Below, piece after piece: positions 51,620-59,746 of a stretch of DNA of 64,000 nt. The notes under the pieces were generated by a model, which worked only from the letters and a program-made list of their open reading frames with translations, was not told where the DNA came from and made no database searches. A program made the position numbers and the translations under genes. This DNA comes from Microbacterium sp. Root61 (GTDB lineage: Bacteria > Actinomycetota > Actinomycetes > Actinomycetales > Microbacteriaceae). The stretch spans positions 1,211,788 through 1,275,787 of the forward strand of contig NZ_LMGU01000001.1 in the NCBI RefSeq assembly GCF_001427525.1. The letters run 5' to 3'. Positions within the stretch are counted from its first letter, which is position 1; every line of letters begins with the position of its first letter.

Positions 51620-53230
51620 ATGGGACTGCGTGATTGGCTGCTCGGTAAGAAGGAAAAGTCCGTGGTTCCCGCATCGGCACCGGTTCGTTCGACCGTTGCT
51701 GTTGTGCCTCCAGAAATCGCGGCACGCTTCGTTGTGATCGACGTCGAGACGACTGGGCTTTCACCGAACGGTGACCGCATCCTCGAACTCGCTGTCGTTC
51801 ACGTGGATGATCGCGGAGGTCTCGTCGCCGAGTGGGTGACGCGCTTCAATCCGGAAGGGCCGGTCGGAGCAACCCACATTCACGGGATAACGGATGCCGA
51901 CATCGCCGATGCTCCGTACTTTCGAGACGTCGCCGCGGAGATCGCGCGACGGATCGGCAGCTTCCCCATCGCCGCGCACAACGCGCGCTTCGACGTAGCC
52001 TTCCTGCAGGCCGAGTTCACGCGGGCAGGGTGGGATGTACCGCCGCTGGCCATCTATTGCACGCTGGACGGCAGCCGCGACCACTTGCCTCTGCTGGATC
52101 GCCGACGACTTGTCGACTGCTGCTGGGCCGCGCGAGTCCAGCTCACTACGGCGCATTCCGCGCTCGGCGATGCTAGAGCGACTGCGGGCTTGCTCGGCTT
52201 CTACCTCGCGGGAGCGGCGAAGAGTTCGACGCGGGATGTCCTCACTCTGCTCCCCGACCGGGCGCGATCAACCGTGTGGCCGTCAGGCCCGTCGCGGTCG
52301 CCTTCCACCATCACCGTGAGCAAAGCGACGACCACCTACTCACGCCGGTTCACGCCGGCGCGCCCGGCTCAGCCGCCGTTACTGCGTCAGCTCACCGACG
52401 TGAGCCTTGCAGAAGTCCTCGATGAGGGCGCCCCCGAAGGGTCTCTGCCCTACTTCGAGACGCTCCTCGAAGCGCTCGAGGATGGCGAGATCAATGACGA
52501 TGAAGCCGTCACGTTGCTGGACCTCGCATCACTATACGAGCTGACCAATGAGCACCTTCGCGCGGCGCACCAGGCTCTCCTTCTCGCGTTAGCCCACAAG
52601 GCGGTCGACGACGGGCACGTCTCACACGACGAGCGACGTGAACTGATCGCGCTCGCCACCGCGCTCGATGTGCCCGACGCAATCGTTCAAACGCTGATCG
52701 CCCACGCGGATACGGCGCGTCTCGCGCGGAAGGGCGCAGGATTGCGTGACTTGCCCGAGGACTGGCACCTCGGCGAACCCCTCCGCGTCGGCGACAAGAT
52801 CGCATTCACCGGATGCGAGGAGCCGTGGCGGTCGACGATCGAGCGGCGTGCGGAGAGCCTCGGGGTGCGCGTCATGGGAAACGTATCGCGGCTCACGACG
52901 CTCCTGGTGACTGACGGCAGCATGGATGGCACTAAGCTCGCGCGTGCTCGCGAAGTGGGCACACGCGTGGTCGATCCAGCCTCGTTGGAGGTCTTACTCC
53001 AGCACCTACAGCCCGCGCGCCCTGTCACGACGCCACCGCCCATTGCACGCCCCGCGAAACCCTCTCCGAAGGCAGAACCGCGTACCGGCGCGATCCCAAG
53101 CGCTCCGCCAAACGAGATTCGCGCCTGGGCAATTGTCAACGGTCATCCAGTGGGCGTTCGAGGCCGGATCTCCTCCGACATCTTGGAAGCCTACGAGTCG
53201 GCCCAAACGAGTACCATTCGAGTGCCGTGA
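51620..53230 (+). CDS. DEDDh exonuclease-BRCT-Lsr2 domain fusion
   Basis: 536 residues with four regions. A DnaQ-like 3'-5' exonuclease (residues 35-185) has D41 and E43 in VIDVETTGLSPNGD, AAHNARFD and HSALGDARAT. A helical middle (250-370) resembles a TerB-like unit. A BRCT domain (about 390-460) has GDKIAFTGCEEPWRSTIERR. The tail (498-530) is an Lsr2 DNA-binding domain, NEIRAWAIVNGHPVGVRGRI. It should trim DNA, perhaps during repair of AT-rich DNA. GGGGAGAG lies 5 nt before the ATG. Confidence 0.85.
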   Translation: MGLRDWLLGKKEKSVVPASAPVRSTVAVVPPEIAARFVVIDVETTGLSPNGDRILELAVVHVDDRGGLVAEWVTRFNPEGPVGATHIHGITDADIADAPYFRDVAAEIARRIGSFPIAAHNARFDVAFLQAEFTRAGWDVPPLAIYCTLDGSRDHLPLLDRRRLVDCCWAARVQLTTAHSALGDARATAGLLGFYLAGAAKSSTRDVLTLLPDRARSTVWPSGPSRSPSTITVSKATTTYSRRFTPARPAQPPLLRQLTDVSLAEVLDEGAPEGSLPYFETLLEALEDGEINDDEAVTLLDLASLYELTNEHLRAAHQALLLALAHKAVDDGHVSHDERRELIALATALDVPDAIVQTLIAHADTARLARKGAGLRDLPEDWHLGEPLRVGDKIAFTGCEEPWRSTIERRAESLGVRVMGNVSRLTTLLVTDGSMDGTKLARAREVGTRVVDPASLEVLLQHLQPARPVTTPPPIARPAKPSPKAEPRTGAIPSAPPNEIRAWAIVNGHPVGVRGRISSDILEAYESAQTSTIRVP

Positions 53231-53309
53231 TCCTAGAGCGAAGCCTCATCAGCTCTCGCCCATAGATCGGATCACACCGTACGCGCGCCGCGTCCGCCAC
53301 ACGGAGCTG

Positions 53310-53648
53310 ATGATGTTCAGCCGCAGCGAAGAACTCGCGCTACGCAAAGAAGTGTTCCGAAGGCTGGACGACCAGTTCAATGCCCCTGGAGGGACTCGAA
53401 TCCGAAAATGCGCGTTTTCGCTTGCTACGCCTAGCTGCATCCAGCAGCAACTTCCGCGGAATTACGCGGATTTTCGAGAGTTCGACCGCATTGCCGAACA
53501 TGCAGAAACACTTAGCTGCAGACAGGATGCGGGCAAATTGCGGGCAAAAAACCCGCAGGATTCCGGGGCTAAATCGGGCTTTCGCGGGACTCGTTTTTGC
53601 CCGCATCCGTGGACGCCACAATATCTGAGCACATTGATCAACACATGA
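53310..53648 (+). pseudogene. Truncated gene joined to the attachment site
   Basis: Good Shine-Dalgarno (CGGAG) before a double ATG at 53310/53313, then a protein-like start MMFSRSEELALRKEVFRRLD DQF. After about 24 codons the frame enters the tRNA 3'-end fragment and becomes non-protein-like to the stop. Similar openings occur in HNH-type restriction proteins (SEELALRKEVFRRLD), but this is uncertain. The gene was probably cut when the accessory island inserted. Confidence 0.5.
53381..53404 (-). other. tRNA 3'-end fragment, probable island attachment site
   Basis: On the minus strand it reads ATTCGAGTCCCTCCAGGGGCA, that is TTCGAGTC of a T-loop, the 3' T-stem strand and a 3' acceptor strand. 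The 5' T-stem strand and the rest of the tRNA are missing (CGGATTCGA does not pair). Integrative elements commonly use such ends as att sites. The intact tRNA would lie outside this window. Confidence 0.6.
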
Positions 53649-53741
53649 AGCTGAAACCGTCAGAAGTGCACAAATGCTAGAAACCGCGGTCAGTCAACTC
53701 CGCTGACAATAAGGCGCGGACGGACTGTCGAGACTCGGGGA
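53405..53741. repeat. Iteron and inverted-repeat region beside the att site
   Basis: Two tandem TGCGGGCAAA repeats (53528-53537, 53539-53548) and an inverted copy TTTGCCCGCA (53596-53605); GGATGCGGGCAAA and TTTGCCCGCATCC form 13-bp arms. TAGCTGCA occurs twice (near 53433 and 53513). GCGGG-caaaaaa-CCCGC is a small hairpin. This fits arm-type binding sites for an integrase. No gene is present. Confidence 0.55.
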
Positions 53742-54356
53742 TCAGCGACCGACCGACGGACCTGATGACCCAGGGCCAACGACGGGGCCCGTGACCTGCT
53801 CGCGAAGCTGCTGTTCGCGAGCCTGGACGTAGACCTCGCGACCGGTCTCCTCGTCGACAAGACCAGCGACGCGGGCACGATTCATCATTCGCGTCGCGGT
53901 GCTGATACTGACACCGAGTTCCTCTGAGACGAGCTTGAGCGGTCCGTCGTTGATCACCGATCCGAGTCGGTACAGCCTGACCGCCTCACGCAGGTTCTGC
54001 TCCTCAGAGCGCCCTTCCTCCGTGCGCAGGCGAGTGATGTACTCGACGTACGACTCGGGATCTCCCCCATCACGGTCGATGCGGACGACGAGAGCCGCAG
54101 CCCATTGCACGATCGCCTGCACACGAACGTCGCGCAGCAGCGTCGTCGTCACCTCATCCCCCAGCCCGCTACGGTCCACCCGCACAGACTCAGCCACCGC
54201 GCGACGCAATGTCGGGTCGTACACGATGCGCGCATGGATCGCGCCCGGTATATCAGGAAGGCCCGTCACGACCGCGCCCCACGAGCGTGGAATGTGAACG
54301 CCGTCTCCCGCGTCGATGATCTCCGCGTCGACCTGTTCGATGGCGAGTTCGGGCAT
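53742..54356 (-). CDS. HTH DNA-binding protein of mobile element
   Basis: 204 residues from MPELAIEQVDAEII. A C-terminal winged HTH (DGPLKLVSEELGVSISTATR, then RVAGLVDEETGREVYV) follows a mixed alpha/beta domain with FPDIPGAI-like HARIVYDPTLRRAVAESVRV. It is probably a regulator of the island. Start uncertain: an upstream in-frame ATG at 54401 overlaps a direct repeat, so 54356 is preferred. No Shine-Dalgarno for either. Divergent from an excisionase-like gene. Confidence 0.65.
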   Translation of the reverse strand: MPELAIEQVDAEIIDAGDGVHIPRSWGAVVTGLPDIPGAIHARIVYDPTLRRAVAESVRVDRSGLGDEVTTTLLRDVRVQAIVQWAAALVVRIDRDGGDPESYVEYITRLRTEEGRSEEQNLREAVRLYRLGSVINDGPLKLVSEELGVSISTATRMMNRARVAGLVDEETGREVYVQAREQQLREQVTGPVVGPGSSGPSVGR

Positions 54357-54385
54357 GCTGCGAGTGTGCCAGTTCCTCCGAATTT

Positions 54386-54443
54386 GAGCAAGCGATGACA
54401 TCGGGCATTCACGGGTGTACAGTGCGTGAGCAAGTGATGTCAT
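54386..54443. repeat. 16-bp direct repeat in divergent promoter
   Basis: GAGCAAGCGATGACAT (54386-54401) and GAGCAAGTGATGTCAT (54428-54443) are 14/16 identical and 42 bp apart, four helical turns, between the divergent HTH regulator and excisionase-like genes. A likely operator pair on one face of the helix. Confidence 0.6.
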
Positions 54444-54468
54444 TAGTTGCCCACCGAAGGAGAATGTC

Positions 54469-54648
54469 ATGAGCACGTCATCCACCTCACTCGCGCTGAC
54501 CATGAAGGACGCCGCAAAACTCGTCGGCGTCGACTACCGCACGATCAAGCTCGGCATCGAGAGCGGGACCATCCCCACGGTCCAACTCGGCCCGCGCCGG
54601 ATGATCCCCCGCGTGCCGTTGCTCCGCGCATTCGGCGTCGACGTCTGA
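54469..54648 (+). CDS. Excisionase-like small HTH protein
   Basis: 59 residues. A MerR/AlpA-type winged helix: LTMKDAAKLVGVDYRTIKLG, IESGTIPTVQLGPRRMIPRV and a short end. This is the form of excisionase/recombination directionality factors, and it lies near a probable att site. GAAGGAG precedes the ATG at 54469; an ATG at 54464 is followed by a stop after two codons. No integrase gene is in the window. Confidence 0.7.
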   Translation: MSTSSTSLALTMKDAAKLVGVDYRTIKLGIESGTIPTVQLGPRRMIPRVPLLRAFGVDV

Positions 54649-54910
54649 ACAACCGGCTCGTCTTGGGCAACGGAAGCCGCCCGTTCGCTCAGGATCCCTG
54701 TACGGGCACTCGCCTCGAGATGGATAACACTCGTAGCGATGAGCGAGCGTCCAATGACGGTCCCCAACCAGGTTACTTCGCAATTACTGACGATGATCGT
54801 CAGGGGGGGGTGATCGCCCGGTCATGTGCGTCAGGTCGACAGCTTCCCCCGAAACCAAACCTCTCAGCCGACAACCCCAACCTTTGTTCAGACACCCGCT
54901 ATGCGGCGAG

Positions 54911-55714
54911 CTAGCCGAGCAGGTCGCCCACTGGATCGAAGACGGCCCGGTGCTGCAAGATTTCGGAGATCAGGTTCGGTCGCCACACGTACCCAAGATT
55001 GGACCTTTCATCGATGCGACCCGAATAGATGCCAAGGAACGCCGAAGTGTGCTCGAGGACCCCGATGGCGCCGCCGCCAATGATCGGTATGTTCTCGCCG
55101 CGCTTCCAATGCGCGAAGACCGGCGAACCAGAGAGTCCGTCTATCGTGGCGCTATCAATCAAGATGCGCGGCAATTCATCGATGTTGAACGCAGGTTCGT
55201 TAGCAAGTGAAGCCCGGGTCCAAATCCCCAGGGTTTCGGTACCACCATTCCGATTGAGCGGAAACCCGATTACAAAGACGTCTTGGCCGGGCTCCACTCG
55301 AGGGCGACTGCCGAAAACCCAAGTCTCGCCGATGTGTGTGTCGATCATCGCGACGTCGTCCCACTGAGGCAGCTCGACTGCTGCGATGTCGCACGGCGTC
55401 CAAGGGTGCTTGAGCCACCGTGCCGCTCCAGGTTGGAGCAACTCGATCCGCTTGCGCACACCAACCGTCGGGTCCTGCGCCGATGGAAACCAGACAGCCG
55501 CGGAGGCCGGAAGGCGGCGGCCGAACTTGGGCGTATACGCGTTGTCATGTGTAAGACCGCCGAGAACGTGCTTGTTTGACACCAGGTAGTGCCGGTCATC
55601 CTGAAAGACGACGAATCCGCTCGCAGTCTGGATAGAAATGCCGTCAGGGTCGAAGGTTTCAATCCATCGAGATCCCAGTGACTGTGGCATCACTTCCGGC
55701 GAATCGGCGTTCAT
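54911..55714 (-). CDS. Trypsin-like serine protease
   Basis: 267 residues without signal peptide, so cytoplasmic. Catalytic triad: H49 in YLVSNKHVLGG, D109 in CDIAAVELPQ and S195 in IDGLSGSPVF. Two-barrel chymotrypsin fold. Cytoplasmic trypsin-like peptidases occur in defence loci, where they act as effectors or cleave partners. It is on the same strand as, and 99 bp downstream of, the 811-residue gene, so the two may be one unit. Confidence 0.85.
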   Translation of the reverse strand: MNADSPEVMPQSLGSRWIETFDPDGISIQTASGFVVFQDDRHYLVSNKHVLGGLTHDNAYTPKFGRRLPASAAVWFPSAQDPTVGVRKRIELLQPGAARWLKHPWTPCDIAAVELPQWDDVAMIDTHIGETWVFGSRPRVEPGQDVFVIGFPLNRNGGTETLGIWTRASLANEPAFNIDELPRILIDSATIDGLSGSPVFAHWKRGENIPIIGGGAIGVLEHTSAFLGIYSGRIDERSNLGYVWRPNLISEILQHRAVFDPVGDLLG

Positions 55715-55813
55715 TTACTCAGGATGACATGCTCGCCCGCGCCGGCTCGATCACGCCAGCCCGTCTGCTTCCCGTCTCAGCGATAGCAGGTTCGAGCGAC
55801 GACCGAGTCTAAG

Positions 55814-58249
55814 CTAACCGCCCGCGGCATTCTCGGGGGCTTCCGGTGCACTGTCGTGGGTTCCAAGGGACTCAATCACCTGGACTTCTAGAGGGAAGGG
55901 CATCGCCCTTGTTGCCTCGCGCTTGACGTGTGCCACGTCCTGCGGGCTCCAGGCCGGGGCGGTAGTTGCCAACACGATCGAGTCAGCACGCAGGATGGAC
56001 GCGACTCGCAACAGCTTTGTGGTCTGGGGACCTCGGAGCTTTGGACCGAACTTCCCATTGATCTTCGCCTCGACCACCAGAACCCGGTCGTCCGCGCACG
56101 CTAGAACATCGATTTCAGCGACGGGCATCTGGGTCTCAACATCTATGAATTCAACCTCGGACAGATCCACGTATGTTCGGCTTTCCCCACGGAGCCTTGA
56201 CGATGCCGCCTGTACGACGTCGCCGTTTGTCTCCAAGAGCTCGCGAAAGTTGGGGTGAAGGTCGTAGAACCACTTTGGCTCCGCGGACGAGCGCTTCCAG
56301 CTAGAAGACACAAGCGGATTAGCTGCCGCGCATTGCGTGCACTCGTAGGTTGGACCCAGCCGTTCGGCATAGACAAAGGAGGGTCGTCCACACTCCTCGC
56401 ACCCCAGCACCAGTCCTCTCCGGAGCAGGCGAGCCTGTGTCAATCGATCGACCAGATCGAGGACTTGACTGGTTGAAGCGTCGATCAGGCGGTCTTCCAT
56501 CGCGCGAAATGACAGGTAGGGATCTACGCCGAGCACGACTACTTCGGGATCTCGTTCCGACGGTCTCGGGCGTCGCTCGAGAGGCACGAAAGCCCGAAGC
56601 ATCGACATGCGCGCCGGGGTTGCGAAGTCGAGAAGGTCTTGCCTAGTTCCCAAGCGCGAACGAACCAGCTCGGCCCGACGACCGGCGTCCGAGAACCTGA
56701 CGTCCATTCCCTCGCGTGTCGCCATAGCGCGGACCCAAGCCAACAGAGAAGGCGACTTGATTCGTGGCCGGCCCACGCGTGAGGTAAGCAAGGAGCCCGA
56801 AGCCACGAATCCCATTGACCTCGGGCTGTAGCTCAGCCCGTCCCCACTTGCCCGGATGTTCACCTCGGGGAACGGACCGTCCTGTACTGAGATCGCGCTG
56901 GTCGGGGCATCCCGTGCCTTGGGGGTCAGGCTTCCCCTGATCGCGACGTCGACATACCAATACGGCACCTGTCCGCTGGAGGTTGGGAATAGCAGGTTCG
57001 AAGGAACAGGACCCTCCATGCCGAGGAGAGCTACCTGCGAACCGTCCGGTTCGATAGACACCGGGAGCGAGACCGTTAGGCCGACGTGCTCGTCAACATA
57101 GAGCGTCGTCAGGCCACTGCTCAGCGATGGTCGTCCCGGCCACACCGTTTCTCGATCGAGTGTCTCCATCTGCTCACGGCCGGACGGGTCGATGATGAGG
57201 TCATATTCATGCGTTCGCAGTCGGTCGCAGAGCTGTCGGATGTAGGCCTCGTCCTTCGAAGCGGAGGTGATGGCAAGTCGTCGCGCCTGATTCTCCAGCA
57301 TCGAACTCAACAATTCGGTTGCGGGGTGAATCTGCTTTGTCCAGGTACTCCGGTCGTCGAGGAGGTCCGTCGTCAGCCAGCTCGCGCCACCCAGCAACCG
57401 ATCGTAAGCGAGCGCAAGCGCGAAGTCCTCGACTGTGTCACCGACCACGATGACGCCGCCGTCATCTGCGAACCCTCTGCTAACTCGGGCAAGGCGTTGC
57501 TCGGCCCAGTAGACGCTGGCGTCTCCATCGTCGCCTGCGGAGAGGTCGGCCGGCGCATCGGTGTCTTTCAAGCCGATAAGCCATCCCAACGCCTCCGTTG
57601 ACGGTTCTTGCCTCGGTCCGAAGTCGTTCGTCACGCCGAGCCGGAGCGCAGCTAGAAGACCCACATCGGATCGCCAGTCTTGAGAGGCGACCATCGTAGA
57701 GCTCGGCCTTCCAGCGGGTGCGGGTGCGATCGGGCCCCTTTCCGGACGCGCTGGATCTAAGCGCTCTATGAATCGCACTACCTCCGCCGACGGTCCGAGT
57801 TCACCGCGTATCCGAGCCATACGGAGCGGCGAGCACCAACTAGCCACTACCGTGCGCGCGCTGCTTGCAGCGTGGTCGACATGCGACAGATTCGTGGTGC
57901 GAATCATCTCGAGGCGGTTGGCCTCCCCCGCAACTCCGCGAATTTCGATCTGACCGGGGTACAACTCCTCCCAATCGGCCAACGGCAGTCGCAGTGCGAC
58001 CACGTGGTCGGGATCATACGCGCGGACCAACTCAGCGAGTGCGTGCGATGGGGCACCGGAATCGCGGTCATACGGGACGAGTATCCAGCCCGACCCACCC
58101 CAGTACTCCCCCGCGATTGCCAGCGCTCGCATGGCCCAATCACGCCACCGCAGATCGTCTGGAATAAGTAGCGCCAAGCGGGGGGGACGAAGACTGAGTG
58201 TTGCGGATACAAACCCGACGTCGGAAGCCACCATCGTATTGAAGCGCAT
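55814..58249 (-). CDS. Large zinc-ribbon and PD-(D/E)xK-like protein
   Basis: 811 residues, unfamiliar overall. A zinc ribbon C617-x2-C620-x16-C637-x2-C640 is followed by a likely nuclease domain: EID (E712, D714), LVVEAKINGKFG with E727-x-K729. That matches the PD-(D/E)xK core. The remaining 600 residues are alpha/beta with no recognised motif; an opening such as LALLIPDDLRWRDWAMRALA resembles some P-loop-free sensory domains. It is probably a DNA/RNA-cleaving defence protein. Start ATG at 58249; no Shine-Dalgarno found. Confidence 0.65.
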   Translation of the reverse strand: MRFNTMVASDVGFVSATLSLRPPRLALLIPDDLRWRDWAMRALAIAGEYWGGSGWILVPYDRDSGAPSHALAELVRAYDPDHVVALRLPLADWEELYPGQIEIRGVAGEANRLEMIRTTNLSHVDHAASSARTVVASWCSPLRMARIRGELGPSAEVVRFIERLDPARPERGPIAPAPAGRPSSTMVASQDWRSDVGLLAALRLGVTNDFGPRQEPSTEALGWLIGLKDTDAPADLSAGDDGDASVYWAEQRLARVSRGFADDGGVIVVGDTVEDFALALAYDRLLGGASWLTTDLLDDRSTWTKQIHPATELLSSMLENQARRLAITSASKDEAYIRQLCDRLRTHEYDLIIDPSGREQMETLDRETVWPGRPSLSSGLTTLYVDEHVGLTVSLPVSIEPDGSQVALLGMEGPVPSNLLFPTSSGQVPYWYVDVAIRGSLTPKARDAPTSAISVQDGPFPEVNIRASGDGLSYSPRSMGFVASGSLLTSRVGRPRIKSPSLLAWVRAMATREGMDVRFSDAGRRAELVRSRLGTRQDLLDFATPARMSMLRAFVPLERRPRPSERDPEVVVLGVDPYLSFRAMEDRLIDASTSQVLDLVDRLTQARLLRRGLVLGCEECGRPSFVYAERLGPTYECTQCAAANPLVSSSWKRSSAEPKWFYDLHPNFRELLETNGDVVQAASSRLRGESRTYVDLSEVEFIDVETQMPVAEIDVLACADDRVLVVEAKINGKFGPKLRGPQTTKLLRVASILRADSIVLATTAPAWSPQDVAHVKREATRAMPFPLEVQVIESLGTHDSAPEAPENAAGG

Positions 58250-58351
58250 AGTTCGAGCTCCGCTGATGACCTGGTTGGCCGTGTTGCGGGCGGGTGAGAA
58301 ATCAGCGGCCAGGCTCCTGAAGCGACGGCGCCGCTGATACTACTGCGCAAA

Positions 58352-58522
58352 ATGAACACGGCGCCCTCCAATTTGGCGCTGCACCAGACGGGCGAGACGC
58401 CGCGGCGAAGACTCGTCAAAGAGACGCTTCGGATGCGGCCCGACCGGCTGATCGTCGGGGAGGTGCGCGACGCCGAAGCGCTCGATCTGCTGCTCGCGCT
58501 CAAAACGGGCGCTCCCCATTAA
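58352..58522 (+). pseudogene. VirB11/CpaF-type ATPase fragment
   Basis: A short frame with MNTAPSNLALHQTGETPRRR, then LVKETLRMRPDRLIVGEVRD AEALDLLLALKTGAPH. The RMRPDRLIVGEVR motif is the Walker B/aspartate-box region of type II/IV secretion and conjugation ATPases. Only about 50 residues remain out of about 350, and a stop cuts the frame. It is a relic of a conjugative or pilus-like element. Confidence 0.75.
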
Positions 58523-58762
58523 GCAATTGGAGTACATGGAAGTGATTAACGGCGGAGGCCTCGATCCGATCGACGGACAGTTTGCGGTGCCAAGCGGCAT
58601 GACTGCTGTTGCGCGGTATCCGTTGGCTGCTTTATCCTCGCCGCCGTGGGAGTGGCAATCGCATATCGTCTACGCGCACCACAAGCATGAATGGTGCCCG
58701 GGGTCGATACGGACTCCGGGTGACTTCGGTTGCCCTAGGCGGAGTTTCGCTATTCTTCGGGG

Positions 58763-59497
58763 GTGGACGAAGAATGGGCACTTGGAGTTCTGGATAGCTG
58801 GATCGCTGACGCTTCGCTCACCCGCGAACGGGGCGCATATGGCAATGATCTGACGCCGTGGGCGGGCCGCTACACCCCAGCAGTGGACGCCCTGCGCGAG
58901 CGTGAGGATCAGACTGCGCATGTAGTCCAACGGGCCTTGGGTCTATCGCGACTCCCTTCGCTCCTCATCGTGGCGAATGATGACGAGGTGGAAGTTCAGG
59001 AGGGCATTGATATGGCCGCCCGTGCGAGAGGTCGGATTCGTACGCAGGCGGAAACCAAGGCGAAACTCGGCTCTGCTGCTCCCTCGATGAAAGCCGATGC
59101 CCTGCACCCAATGATCTGGGGAGCCGCCTCGGGGCGTTGGGAGTCGGGCCACTACTCCGACGCTGTTCAGAGGGCCGCTACTGCGCTGAGTGGGCTTGTG
59201 AAGGATCAGACTGGCCGCTATGAGCTCGGAGACAGCCAGCTCATTCTGCAGGCCTTCTCGCTCGATCCTCCCCAGCAGGACAGGCCGCGCCTGCGTTGGC
59301 CGGGAAATGATGACGACCTCACCGTGAAGTCGATGCGTGAGGGCATCCTCTACATGGCGCGTGGGGTATTCGCGGCGGTGCGCAATCCTGCCTCCCACTC
59401 AACCGATGACCTGCCAAGGCAGGAAGCCCTAGAACAACTCGCAACGCTGAGCATCCTCGCCCGGTGGATCGATCGCTGCGATTTGGTGACCATCTAG
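58763..59497 (+). CDS. TIGR02391 (Ymh) family protein with HEPN-like Rx4H
   Basis: 244 residues. The C-terminal 135 residues are the TIGR02391 domain: ALHPMIWGAASGRWESGHYS, AVQRAATALSGLVKDQTGRY. It has R207-N-P-A-S-H212 near the end, the Rx4H pattern of HEPN ribonucleases. The family is frequent in phage-defence islands and abortive infection genes. GTG start. Function as an RNase is inferred from the motif. Confidence 0.8.
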   Translation: MDEEWALGVLDSWIADASLTRERGAYGNDLTPWAGRYTPAVDALREREDQTAHVVQRALGLSRLPSLLIVANDDEVEVQEGIDMAARARGRIRTQAETKAKLGSAAPSMKADALHPMIWGAASGRWESGHYSDAVQRAATALSGLVKDQTGRYELGDSQLILQAFSLDPPQQDRPRLRWPGNDDDLTVKSMREGILYMARGVFAAVRNPASHSTDDLPRQEALEQLATLSILARWIDRCDLVTI

Positions 59498-59746
59498 TCG
59501 AGCCGCGCACAGGGTGCCGCCCGTAACCTTTTTACGGAAACTCCTACGTGACGTCTTCTCGGATAAGGAATCCTGATTCAGTGGGCTCACGATCTGGGGA
59601 GTGCAACGTTCCCACCTCTTCGCTGAGTACAGGAGGTGCCCACGGTTTAGGATTCGGTTCTGAGAAGGCCATGTATCGACTCAATCGACAATAGCCCTCC
59701 GTTTGATCGTAGGCAGTCGTCCTGTGGAGCCCAGCGATGATCGAAC

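Noticed and set aside
53381..53460. Complete tRNA gene
   Set aside because: The T-stem does not pair on the 5' side and no D-arm or anticodon arm can be built from the neighbouring bases.
58523..58762. Membrane-helix remnant before the TIGR02391 gene
   Set aside because: A frame gives FILAAVGVAIAYRLRAPQA then a stop, possibly the end of a pilus or membrane gene, but it is too short to support.
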